DNA of 64,000 bases from Merluccius polli (GCA_030340625.1 JAOPHQ010000614.1:69501-133500); one strand, 5' to 3'. Shown: positions 39,066 to 48,185, counted from the first letter of the stretch. The notes: generated by a model from the sequence alone, not told the origin. Made by a program: numbers and translations.

Positions 39066-41142
39066 TGCCTCAGCCAAAGCAGGAGTGGGAGTTGCGGTCT
39101 CCTTCCTCTCCCTCTTCCACATCGAAGGCGCTGGTGCCATCCCAGATGCCGTCTGGGTTTGGGCCTCAGCCAAAGCCGGAGTGGGCGTTGCGGTCTGCTC
39201 CACATAGCTCCCCTTCCTCTTCCTCTTCCTCGTCGCCGGCGCTGGTGCCAGGGTGGTCTCCCCAGATGGCGTCTCCTCCACGGAGACCCCACGGGGATCC
39301 TCCCTGGTCAACGCCGGAGCCCGAGGCGGAAAAGCAAGGGTCGGTGGAGCAGCCGCAACTCGAGGTGGTGGTGGTGGTGGCGGTGGGAGGGGTGGGGGAG
39401 GGATGGAGGACAGTGCAGGAGGAGGTGGAGATGGAGGCGTCACCACCAGCGGGAGCGGGAGAGTCTGAAGGACCTGTACGTGAGCTTCAGACGCAGTCAC
39501 ACACAGCAAAATAGCATCAGCACAATGATAGTCATGGGACAAGACTAAGTGAGTCTGAGTGTTGATGACGTGCAGTATGCCAGTGATTAGGGCAGAAGGT
39601 TTAGTGCTACCAGGCGAATGTTAAGAGATGCGTTACCAGATGCGCTACAAGGCGAATGTAAAGAGATGCGTTACCAGATGCGCTACAAGGCGAATGTTAA
39701 GAGATGCGTTACCAGATGCGCTACAAGGCGAATGTTAAGAGATGCAGCAGGGCCGAGGGAAGCAGACACGTGAAGGCGTTTAATCAAATCTGCATTACCT
39801 CCACATGAGTGAGGATAGCACTACCACCTACAAAGATGGCGATATTACCTGCCAAACCTACCTTTGTCCTTCAAGCATCAGCTGTAGCGACCAGTAAATG
39901 AAACAATTACAGTTAATACAAACATACTGACAGAAGAATATATATTGAAGGCAAATGTTACAGTGTGACACGTCCAGTGTGGTGCCAGTTACCCGTTTCT
40001 ACGTCAGTGACCATCTGGACCAGTTCCTCGTCCGTCACCTCTGGCAGCGGCGGCGGAACCGAGGGGCGCTGGTCTCGGAGGGATGGAGACACCGCTATGG
40101 GGGGGTTGGGCAATGGTTAGTCAATCATGTACACTGAACTGTACTCTGTTGTGTTAAACAGAAAGAAAGAGATCTACCTCGAACTGCAGGCCGTGCAGGT
40201 GTGGTCATCAGCTTCCTGACCTTGGCCTGCAGCTCACCTGGGCCCATGGGACGCCGCCCCAGTAGGCCCGAGAACTTTGAAGCGGTCGGCTTGTGTGGCG
40301 GCAGCAAGGTGGAAGCAGTGGCCTTGCTGGGGCCACTGCTGGTGGCGGTGACGGGGGGGGTGCTGCTGCTGCTGCTGCTGGTGGGTGGTGGGGGGGTAGC
40401 AGCCGCCGCCGCCGCCGCCGCCGACCGCTCTTTGTCTCGGGCCAGGATATATTTCTTGGCGGCGTCCATTGCGGTCCCAGGGTGCGGTGTCTTCCCTCGA
40501 AGCCACTTGACGTATCTACAACACAGACAGCCATTGCATTAGTGAACAATAATGACATACAGCAATTCACAATCCATTGTGTGTAGCACCAATCACTCAC
40601 CCTTGGCGGTCCTTCTCACAGGACTCGTACAGGTCCTTCAGGGTGTCCTCTTTGTACTTCCCAAAGCCAACAAGGGCCTCGCCCTGACACCCGGGCTGAC
40701 TGGCACGAGCCCGGGCCTCCTCGTGCGCCCGGTGGAATTTGATGAGCCCATCAAACTCCGGGTGGGCGCACGAGTACCGGGCGAGGGCGTCCTTGTTGGC
40801 CATAAGGGGGCTGTCCGAGGCACTCGTCTCCCGCTCCCGCTGGTGGCTGGCCAGCAACTGCACTGTGTAGCCCACGTCGTTCTCCAGGAGCCAGCGGAAG
40901 GTTTGACCCTGGTACTTCCCAAACTGGATGCTGTGGCAGCTCAGCACCAGCATGGGGTTCCCAGGGTCACCGCCCGTGGAGACGACGTGGGCTTGGGCCT
41001 CCTTCTCCACCTCCTCCGGCTTCTTGGCCCTCGCAGCAGCGTCCCCGCGTGGCCCCTTGGCGGCGATGTAGGCCGCCGCCTCTTCAGAGGCCCGCAGGAG
41101 CAGCTGCTGCGAGGCTGTGCGCCTTAGCATTACAAAATCCAT
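34697..41142 (-). CDS. Array gene copy E: DUF6729-like, transposase-derived multi-exon gene (best copy)
   Basis: Twelve exons read from high to low coordinate: 41142-40601, 40515-40178, 40094-39993, 39484-about 39010 (donor unresolved), 38896-38457, 38368-38047, 37959-37158, 37048-36839, 36746-36426, 36331-36075, 35966-35718 and 35606-34697 (stop). Every resolved junction is GT-AG and keeps codon phase. The start is the ATG two bases after the acceptor TTGTAG at 41145-41150, implying an untranslated upstream exon. Order of parts: two FGKY repeats (residues about 74-96 and 159-187), Ala/Pro/Ser/Thr linker, TDEELVQMVTD motif, Pro-rich exon 4, DUF6729-like exon 5, transposase-like core in exons 6-8, acidic Pro-rich exon 9, exons 10-11 ending in a RDLVLGHQRLM-type motif, and an Ala-rich last exon with a zinc motif. 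The only frame problem is the 12-C run in exon 9, where 11 would keep frame. Function unknown. The family names come from remembered similarity, not a search. Confidence 0.75.
37158..37959 (-). CDS. Copy E exon 7: transposase-like (RNase H/DDE-like) core
   Basis: Follows exon 6, which ends in ILKMDSTKR. It reads VTRKLAG, then AWATNVGNEHGQVLMSVLTD, LLYVDRDCCSSHG, VVRLDIWHLMRRY, HCRRRTRGAAVTERLIGD, CIQDPPGVELYTETG, PVYRCARGSTSLESFHLH and ends FIPG. Acidic residues in MDSTK, YVDRD and RLDIWH are candidates for the metal-binding triad of an RNase H-fold transposase; assignment of the catalytic set is inference. The frame is open through all 802 bp in copies A, D and E, but broken by one-base indels in B and C. 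Confidence 0.75.
38457..38896 (-). CDS. Copy E exon 5: DUF6729-like cysteine region
   Basis: Begins ARLPESWRTAL and contains LWWYPPQPRPSYTQPP, FFACRLFLWTPLRLWG, a Cys pair after VRP (TCCNKAL), LDIDGWYLMATEYLECRRC, and ends FPAILTYK across the junction. Trp/Pro-rich start, two Cys clusters (TCC and ECRRCKK) and the IDGWY segment match the DUF6729 pattern known from very large fish families. The Cys clusters suggest zinc binding; that is inference. Length 440 bp, the same as copy D; copies A-C are 1-2 bases longer because of extra C in one homopolymer. Confidence 0.75.
39012..39063. repeat. (TG)n microsatellite at the 3' end of exon 4 (copy E)
   Basis: About 25 TG units, against about 15 at 3,775, 12,480, 21,185 and 30,027 in A-D. 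On the minus strand it can be read as Thr-His repeats in the exon-4 frame, so the exon end cannot be fixed. Confidence 0.85.
39614..39745. repeat. 38-bp minisatellite, about 3.5 units (copy E)
   Basis: The shortest block. All units carry the GATGCGCTACAAG variant, unlike most units in other copies. Confidence 0.9.
40601..41142 (-). CDS. Copy E exon 1: first FGKY repeat and most of the second
   Basis: Residues 1-181. FGKYQGQTFRWLLENDVGY (about 74-92) and GFGKYKEDTLKDLYES (about 159-174) look like two copies of a small GKY-x-G-x-T domain resembling the exodeoxyribonuclease X-like C-terminal domain. The second repeat is completed by YVKWLRG from exon 2. The split glycine codon at the junction (GG|A) fixes the splice site. 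A VEKE repeat precedes the first FGKY unit once here, twice in copy D and four times in A-C. This is the only copy of this exon with an uninterrupted frame to the donor GTGAGT. Confidence 0.8.
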
Positions 41143-41232
41143 TTCTACAATGACAAGAAATGACACAGCACAGCATTAAACGAGCATTACAGGTTAAACT
41201 ACATATTAATTGCTATATCACCAGGAACATCA

Positions 41233-41596
41233 CACATAAGATTAATGATATGCTGGTAGTACACATTCACTATTAAAACATTAACACATAAGATTAATGA
41301 TATGCTGGTACTACACATTCACTATTGAAACATTACCACATAAGATTAATGATATACTGGTAGTACACATTCACTATTAAAACATTAACACATAAGATTA
41401 ATGATATACTGGTACTACACATTCACTATTGAAACATTACCACATAAGATTAATGATATACTGGTAGTACACATTCACTATTGAAACATTAACACATAAG
41501 ATTAATGATATACTGGTACTACACATTCACTGTTGAAACATTAACACATAAGATTAATGATATCCTCGTACTACACATTCACTATTGAAACATTAC
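41233..41596. repeat. 52-bp minisatellite, seven units (copy E)
   Basis: Seven units, nearly identical to copy D. Confidence 0.9.
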
Positions 41597-42051
41597 CGTT
41601 AACAAATTAACATAACGTGACCCAACACGTGTCATTGGCAGCCATTTAAAAAAAAAAAAAGGCTTACTGTTACGGCATAAAACATACACTTAAACTTCAT
41701 CTTTTGATTTCACGTGGCGATATTATAATCTTAAGGGTCTGAGGACATTAACTGTACAGTCTTTTCATACTTTAATTTTGTTTTCTGAGATCGTCACATG
41801 TTGTAATTACGCCGTAGCATCCTAGCTTGAAATATCAAAACCAGCGATTGACGGCAAAACGTAATAACACAAACTCCACGTCAGTACATCGTAAAAGTAC
41901 TGTGGGGTCACAAATGTTATATCAATACATTAATATATTTATTTTGGTTTTACTCACTCAGTCAAAACGCACGCTATGTGATTTCTCTCTTGGCAGCACG
42001 ATCAGGTGGGCGTTAACGGCTAACGTGTGACAAACAATCCGAGCTGCTGAT

Positions 42052-42360
42052 TAACGAAGAGGAACTCGCCACTGATTGGCCCACAACGAAGAGGAACTCG
42101 CCACTGATTGGCCCACAACGAAGAGGAACTCGCCACTGATTGTCCCACAACGAAGAGGAACTCGCCACTGATTGGCCCACAACGAAGAGGAACTCGCCAC
42201 TGATTGGCCCACAACGAAGAGGAACGCGCCTGGCACACAGAGACCATTGCTGGGCGTAACCCAGCGTTGTGCTCTGTTTTTCTTCACTTCGCGCATGCGC
42301 ACTAAAGCCTCCGCGCTTGCGCACTAAAGCGCAAAAGACGCTCAGTGAACGCCGTTTCGA
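42052..42360 (-). promoter_or_regulatory. Putative promoter block, copy E (five repeats)
   Basis: Five 32-bp repeats; four keep the CCAAT box and one reads GATTGT. GCGCATGCGC is at 42291-42300. It drives, if functional, the most intact gene copy. Confidence 0.55.
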
Positions 42361-43586
42361 ATCCCGATGGAAGCAGACTGAAATGTGCGCAAAGTGTTGT
42401 AATATGTTCTGTAAATATAACAATGATTAAAATATCCTTGGAACTGTTATATTGAGTCTATAAATTATAGTGAATGTGCATATTTCCAAGACCAGGTAAT
42501 GCAATGAATGAAATGATTTGTCATTTACAGTATGGTTTATCTCCTGTTTTCATTGTATTATATCTATCTATCTATCTATAGATAGATATTCACTGTTGAT
42601 TGCTTTAAATTTGATATGAATGAATGAATGAATAAATAGCCTTTATTGTCATTATACTTTTTACAGTACTACTCACCAGACTCTGCTCCTGTGGGGGAGT
42701 ACAGTGTGGGACCAGACAAAAATATATAGGACAAGACAACATGATGACAGTATAAAATGACACCATTTATTTTAAATATGATGTCATAGGACTTAATTAA
42801 GCCATAATAAAGGTCCAGGATACAGGACAGTGCAGCATATCAGTGTGGATACAGGACAGTGCAGCATATCAGTGTGGAAATGGCTTTATAAAAAAAGTTC
42901 TCAGTAAAAAAGGGGTTCTCAGTTCTCAGTAAAAAAGGGGTAAACCAATTATTTACTCATGTAAAAATACATGCTGTGTATGATTTGTTTTTCCCCTTTG
43001 TCTTCTAGTGAAATAAATACCAGTTAAATATCTTTTTGCTGGTGTTGTTGTTGTTGTTATTGTATAGATGCAGAACACATCGAACACAGCAGCAGTACAG
43101 GAGCGAAATAGGTTATTTAAACTACAATACAATAATAATAATAATAATAAATGGTGATGCAGAACAGTGCAGTGGCACAAGGCAATCACAGCAGACAGTA
43201 TAAGAGCTCAGCACAGATATGCATGGATACATAACACAGTGCCATTACACTGTGAAGTACCTGTGGCATACAAGGCTTTTTTTGTCTGCGTCGCAGACAC
43301 TGGACGTAACTGATGTAACAGTGATCACATTAATGAACATACCCACATGTAATAAAAAAAACAAAAACTTGTCAGTGCATAGAATCAGAACAGCACAAAG
43401 GCATGACTGTGTGTGTTATAGACTGTGTGTGTTATACAGGTGTGAATGGGACAGACTTTTTTTTTTCTATCATAGTGTCACTGATGTAGAAGAGTTGTGG
43501 CAGGGTGGGTGGACCGGTGTTGGTAGAAAGCCTCCACACTGCGGCAAAGTCCCGGTCCTTGTGGAGGGTAAAGTCAATGTCTTTAA

Positions 43587-43621
<35 letters not shown>

Positions 43622-43666
43622 CACTGCAAACTAACTATATACACCTGCCCCAGCAAGAGTGCGAAA

Positions 43667-44536
43667 TCAGTCCGGGGCTCGACCCGGGTCCCTCTCCTTC
43701 ATCTCCCTCAGCCAGTCCTCCACACTCTTACCCGCCGTGGCAGAGCAAAAATGTTCACTGCCGTAGCGGGTGTGTCCGGTCTCCCTCCGCTTTGGCTGGC
43801 CGCACTTCCTGCACTTGTGTACTTGTGGCACGCCGGCCCGGGCAGACCGGGTGTTCCTGGCTGTGCCCTCTGCTCGGCCTTCTTCCTCCTCAGCCATACA
43901 GTTTTGTACCCAGAGTGAGGCTGAGGAGGCTGCTGCTGCTGCTGCTGCTGCCGGAGGACGATCCACCGCCGGTGCTCCTGGGCCCGGCGCTGCCGCTGTC
44001 GCTCCTGCCGCTGGTGGTCGTCCCTCTGCTGCAATGCCTGGAGCTAGCACAGTCCTCTCCTTCTCCCGCTGCGTCCTGGTGAACCTGAGAACGGATTTCA
44101 ACACAGTATTTTAGTTACATGTACAATTTTGAGAGCATGTAATTCAAGCATGTCATTACCATAACATATATGAACACAGATATGTTTAGCAGTTTATTCA
44201 GTGCACACAATGTGAATGACAATGAGTCAACGACAGTGAAAGATTGACATGACAGTGAAACGTGGTTTACCTGGGATAAAGCGGTTGAGATGCAGGTGGA
44301 ACGACTCCAGGGACGTGGAGCCTCGCGCGCAACGGTACACCGGCAGGCTGATCCCCCCCCCCCCCCCTGGTCAGCCTGCCCGTCTCGGTGTACAGCTCCA
44401 CGCCCGGCGGGTCCTGGTCCTGGTCCAGCAGGGGAATCCCCATGGTGTCTCGTCCGTTGGCACCGCCGAAGGATTCCAGGAGGTCACCGATCAGCCGCTC
44501 CGTCTCCGCCGCTCCACGCGTGCGGCGACGGCAACG
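43667..44536 (-). pseudogene. Array gene copy F: collapsed remnant (part of exon 7 plus last exon)
   Basis: 44271-44536 matches the 3' part of exon 7 (RCARGST, PPGVELYTETG, LIGDLLESFGGANG) with an internal loss of about 50 bp. At about 44,171 the sequence jumps from the intron after exon 7 to the intron before the last exon, so exons 8-11 are gone. The last exon (43667-44084) is open and ends in the same CRKCGQP...GHTRYGSEHFC tail, but its Ala/Pro linker is much shorter. Similarity to the unit stops near 44,536. Not expected to make a full protein. Confidence 0.8.
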
Positions 44537-44608
44537 GCAACGCCGTACCCCTGCGGGATATGGCCAATACCCCTGCGGGATATTCGCTGTAGCACATTTT
44601 CGCTTTTC

Positions 44609-44852
44609 GCTACCTTTTCGCTGTAGCACATACTTTTACCGACGACAATAAAGTTGGTCTTACCTTATAATATAACCAACTTTATTGTCGGTGTGCTACA
44701 GCGAAAAGGTAGCTTATATATTATTAGACAACAACGGTCGCGAAACAACGAAATGTGAAATACAGCGAAAAGGTAGCACTTTTTTTTTAAATTTTTTTTT
44801 TTACTGACAATAAAGTTGGTCTTACCTTATAATATAACCAACTTTATTGTCG
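44609..44852. repeat. Duplicated palindromes at array edge
   Basis: GCTACCTTTTCGCTGTAGCA(C) at 44609-44629 is the exact reverse complement of 44693-44713. Nested inside, GACAATAAAGTTGGT pairs with ACCAACTTTATTGTC around a 16-base loop. The inner hairpin recurs at 44,804-44,852. TACAGCGAAAAGGTAGC-type pieces recur at 44,761 and 44,883. Could be a foldback or MITE-like element; family not assigned. Confidence 0.8.
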
Positions 44853-44986
44853 GTAAAAGTATGCGGTAGCTTACTCACAATGTACAGCGAAACGGTCGCT
44901 CAGTCAAAATCCGCTCTTCCGTCCGAATGAATGAACGGCATTGAACCTGTCTTTGGGGGGTGGGCGGGACGGGCGGGACGGGCGGG

Positions 44987-45205
44987 ACACGCGGCGAGCT
45001 GTCGAATCACAGCACCGAACTCCAGTGAAACAGGCCAATGGGAACGGGCCGACTTCACCCCGTTGGCCCGTTTCACTTGAGCTGGGCGGGCGGGACACTC
45101 GGCGAGCTGTCGAATCACAGCACCGAACTCCAGTGAAACAGGCCAATGGGAACGGGCCGACTTCACCCCGTTGGCCCGTTTCACTTGAGCCTCGGCCAAC
45201 GGCGG
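44987..45205. repeat. 108-bp tandem duplication, CpG-rich with CCAAT boxes
   Basis: CGAGCTGTCGAATCACAGCA recurs at 44,995 and 45,103. Each unit contains an imperfect inverted repeat, AGTGAAACAGGCCAATGG against CCGTTGGCCCGTTTCACT, with CCAAT-type cores. It resembles in style, not sequence, the CCAAT blocks upstream of the array genes. The rest of 44,886-45,717 holds a repeat-like tail (CCTGGGATTATTAAAGTA near 45,450) and a (CA)n. Confidence 0.75.
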
Positions 45206-45592
45206 GCCCGGGAAGGTGAAACGGGGTACAGAGAACAACGCCGCCCTCTTCTTGCCCCCCCTCCTCCCCGGCCATTTCTCGACAAGTGTCAGTCAAAAGT
45301 TGATGTCGTACGTCATCCCGAGCACATGGCTACTTATCATACGGCACCCGCCCCCGCGTTTGAAGCGACGACACCTTCTTCTGTTCTTCTTTTGTCTTCT
45401 TCTTGCGTGTTGTGTAGATTTGGAGTTGTAAGGAATGTAATTTCCCCCTGGGATTATTAAAGTATTTCTGATTCAGATTCTGATAAATGTACATTAATAT
45501 TTGTATGGTTTTGGCCTCATGAATGGCTCCAGGTTTAAAAAGTCAAGTTAAATAGAAAAGACAAGGTTTTAATCAATTAAACATTTATTATG

Positions 45593-45641
<49 letters not shown>

Positions 45642-45717
45642 CAAAAAAGCAAAAGTAAAGTAAAGTAAAAAATAAACAATATAAGGTGAACAGGTGAAAC
45701 AGTAAATATTTACTGCG

Positions 45718-46035
45718 TTACTGTGACCTCTTTTCACTCAGCCACAGCTCCACAGTCTTCCCTCCGTAGAGAGCACAAAAGTGCTCTCCCCTATATTGGC
45801 TGTGGCCAAAGTCTTTTTGTTTCGGCTGGCCACAGAGCTGGCAGATTCTCAGTTTGTGGGGCTTCCTAACTTTCCCCCCCGGTTTCTCCGGTCTCTCGTG
45901 TCTCTGCTTCTCGAGGGCCGGACAGGTAGGTGTGTCTCCGGTCAGGTAAGTGTGTCTCCGGTTAAACCCACAAGTTCTCGCAGGAGGTAGCCAGGTGGCC
46001 TTTTCAGGAGGTGCGAAGTGAACGCCTCTCGGCAC
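45718..46035 (-). pseudogene. Orphan C-terminal tail exon 1 of the array family
   Basis: Open minus-strand frame ending LRICQLCGQPKQKDFGHSQY, RGEHFCALYGGKTVELWLSE and a stop, matching CRKCGQP...GHSRYRSEHFC...SVEDWLREM of the array genes. It is diverged and has a different N-terminal part. A (CA)n tract lies just past the stop (45,596-45,640), in the same relation as in each array unit. No other exon of the family is visible next to it, so it is a stranded last exon or the terminal exon of an unrecognised gene. Confidence 0.65.
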
Positions 46036-46354
46036 CCCCTGTTGTTTTACACCCCCCCCCCCAGTAATCCCTAGGTGAGCGTTTGAACCTGAACCTGACC
46101 CTGGTTTGGCCCCTTGACCCTACTTTTAAGTGAGGAGAGGCATTGATGTATTGTGTGACAGTGATTTGTGGGGATTTAGTGATATCAGGCACCTAGTCTA
46201 GATACTCAGTCTTCCCTATATTCATTTCATTTCTTAAAGGCAGAAAGAAGCAGGAGAAAGCATTGGTTTTAAAAAGAAAAATGTATTTTAAAACAACAAC
46301 AATTAAGAAAACGATATACAACTATATACACAATATTTACAAATCCCTCCCTCC

Positions 46355-46396
<42 letters not shown>

Positions 46397-46417
46397 GTGT
46401 TTGCTCAGGGAGGGGGG

Positions 46418-46500
46418 GCTGCCCCATCACACGCCTTCACTTCTGCCAGCCGCTGCTCCACAGTTCTTCCCTTGCCCTCGGCCCGGGAGCAGAAGGTATA
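46418..46500 (-). pseudogene. Orphan C-terminal tail exon 2, fragment
   Basis: On the minus strand this reads FCSRAEGKGRTVEQRLAEVK, matching the end of the tail exon (HFC...G-KTVE/SVEDWL-E-K). The upstream C-x2-C and G-H parts are not visible. A (CA)n tract follows at about 46,358-46,395, again as in the array. Short, so moderate confidence. Confidence 0.5.
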
Positions 46501-46882
46501 ACACACCCGGACCTACGGCCGACGGGGGGGTTCGAGCGCGATCACACACCCACTCTGTGGATCTGTTAGTGAAATTATATTGATATCCATAGTTTAGGGT
46601 TCACCAACAGTAAGGTGTGGGCATATGAATTAAAGGGCAGTAATGGCGGCGTGCCGCACACGCGACAATGACACTCGAAGCATTACAAGACAAATGAGGC
46701 AAAACGGGTTCAAATGAACTGAAAGATTATCTATTCAACGTCCCGTATTGATTAACATTGTATTGATATCCATGATTTAGTGTTTAAAAATAATAGCAAC
46801 TTGTGAGAATGAGTCGAATGACTGAAAGCACAGTAGGCCTATAGCTGAGCGAAGCACGCCATCTGTAGGCTATTACGATAAT

Positions 46883-46940
46883 TACATTACATTACATTTA
46901 GCAGACGCTTTTATCCAAAGCGACTTACAATTGAGGAAGA
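46883..46940. repeat. Teleost interspersed-repeat fragment
   Basis: ACATTTAGCAGACGCTTTTA followed by TCCAAAGCGACTTACA is a motif widely dispersed in ray-finned fish genomes. I do not assign a family. It supports a teleost origin. Confidence 0.6.
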
Positions 46941-47364
46941 TAATCAAGTTTCAGTAACATAAGATTTGACATGGTTACTGTATAGAGCAATAAAGACAAA
47001 GGCGATAATGGAGTCACAAGATACATTAGATCCATGTAACACATTTAACAGTTATAAAATATACACATTTGTATGCAATAATTTAGTCCACAAAACAATG
47101 TACTTAGATTCAATGAAAAGCGACAGTCGATTAAAATCCCCTACTCAAGTTGACCTTGGACACACATTTTAATCCCATTGGTCAAAAAATGGAGCAGTCC
47201 ATCCCGGTTAAGATCGTGTGACATTCTTTGGGTGCATGGGAGGCTCCATTAAAGGACAAAATAATAACGTGCAAGAAAACGTATCATTATATAGAAGAAA
47301 TGTATAAAAGGCACAATAATAAAATATATCTAATAAATGATAAAATGTATGGAACAAGATAAGT

Positions 47365-47415
47365 CATTGCATTTATATAGCGCTTTTCAAGATACCCAAA
47401 GTGTTTTACATAGTG
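47365..47415. repeat. Second teleost interspersed-repeat fragment
   Basis: GCATTTATATAGCGCTTTTC then CAAAGTGTTTTACATAGTG matches another common fish repeat core. Between 46,500 and 47,780 I see no gene. Confidence 0.5.
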
Positions 47416-47866
47416 TAAAAGATGCATGAATGTCAAACAAATGAATAAAAAAAGGCAATAAAGATTGCATAGTCATGTGTTTATTGTACAGACAGAGGTG
47501 AAATTACACAGGCAATACGTGTAAAATACAGTTAGTGGCAACAACTGTTTGCAGGTATTTATTGCAGTAAAGTGCAGTCCATTAAACAACAAAAGTCTAT
47601 GTACATAAATGCTATTTACAATATTGCCATTGAATGTCCATACAAATAAAACAGTCTGTATACATACATCATATTTACAGTTTTTTTACATGCTGGGCAG
47701 TCTTTGCAGGGAGGTAAGCTTATTTAGTAAATAGACACAAGTCTGAGAGGTGTGAAGTAAGGGCTTTTATTGACAATCAATTATTTCCAATCACACAAGA
47801 TAAGAGCAAAAAACCAAGAGGCAAAAAAAATCAAATGCACTAAGAGCGAAAAAAAACAACAACCAA

Positions 47867-48113
47867 TCAAACAAACACTAAACGTCTTTGCGGCCAAGGC
47901 CAAAGCCCTCTTCCAACGGTACCACCTGGTGTGTGGCATGTACTCGTCTGCTTCCATGTTCTCCCTGATGAAGTCCTCCACAGGCGGCCTTCTGGAGGCG
48001 CAGAAGCTGGAGCCCTTGTAGATGGTGTGGCCGCACGCTCGCCTTTGGGCTGGCCACATTTGGAGCAGGGGTAGGAGATGGGGGGGGGGGGGGGGGGTTG
48101 ACCTTGGACACAC
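47867..48113 (-). pseudogene. Orphan C-terminal tail exon 3, frameshifted
   Basis: CSKCGQPK in one frame is continued one base out by RACGHTIYKGSSFCASRRPP and VEDFIREN, together matching the C-x2-CGQP...GH...Y...FC...VEDWLRE tail of the array genes. A shift near 48,045 separates the two halves. A (CAT/ATG)n run at 48,124-48,182 lies upstream. No further family exons are seen nearby. Confidence 0.6.
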
Positions 48114-48121
48114 ACACCCAC

Positions 48122-48123
<2 letters not shown>

Positions 48124-48182
<59 letters not shown>
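48124..48182. repeat. (ATG)n microsatellite
   Basis: About 19 ATG/GAT units. From here to 49,500 there is AT-rich sequence with no recognisable gene. Confidence 0.9.

Positions 48183-48185
<3 letters not shown>

Larger units (their letters stand above)
1..44540. repeat. Head-to-tail gene-bearing tandem array, unit about 8.7 kb
   Basis: The same motif (GTGAGAGGTTCAGGAGG) recurs at 1, 8,704, 17,412, 26,117 and 35,152, so successive periods are 8,703, 8,708, 8,705 and 9,035 bp. Each unit holds a complete intron-containing minus-strand gene, its upstream block and a spacer. Units 1-3 differ mainly by single bases in homopolymers; unit 4 shares insertions with unit 5; unit 6 is collapsed to about 0.9 kb. 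Recognisable similarity ends near 44,536. The left end is outside the window. Retained introns show duplication at the DNA level, not retroposition. I found no terminal inverted repeats or target-site duplications at unit borders, so the unit is better described as a segmental tandem repeat than as a mobile element. Confidence 0.95.

Noticed and set aside
41143..41166. Upstream in-frame ATG giving an MSFLVIVE start for the array gene
   Set aside because: It lies before the TTGTAG acceptor, inside the presumed intron; the ATG just after the acceptor is preferred.
1..44540. Whole 8.7-kb unit as an autonomous DNA transposon
   Set aside because: No terminal inverted repeats or target duplications were found at unit junctions, and copies are strictly tandem.
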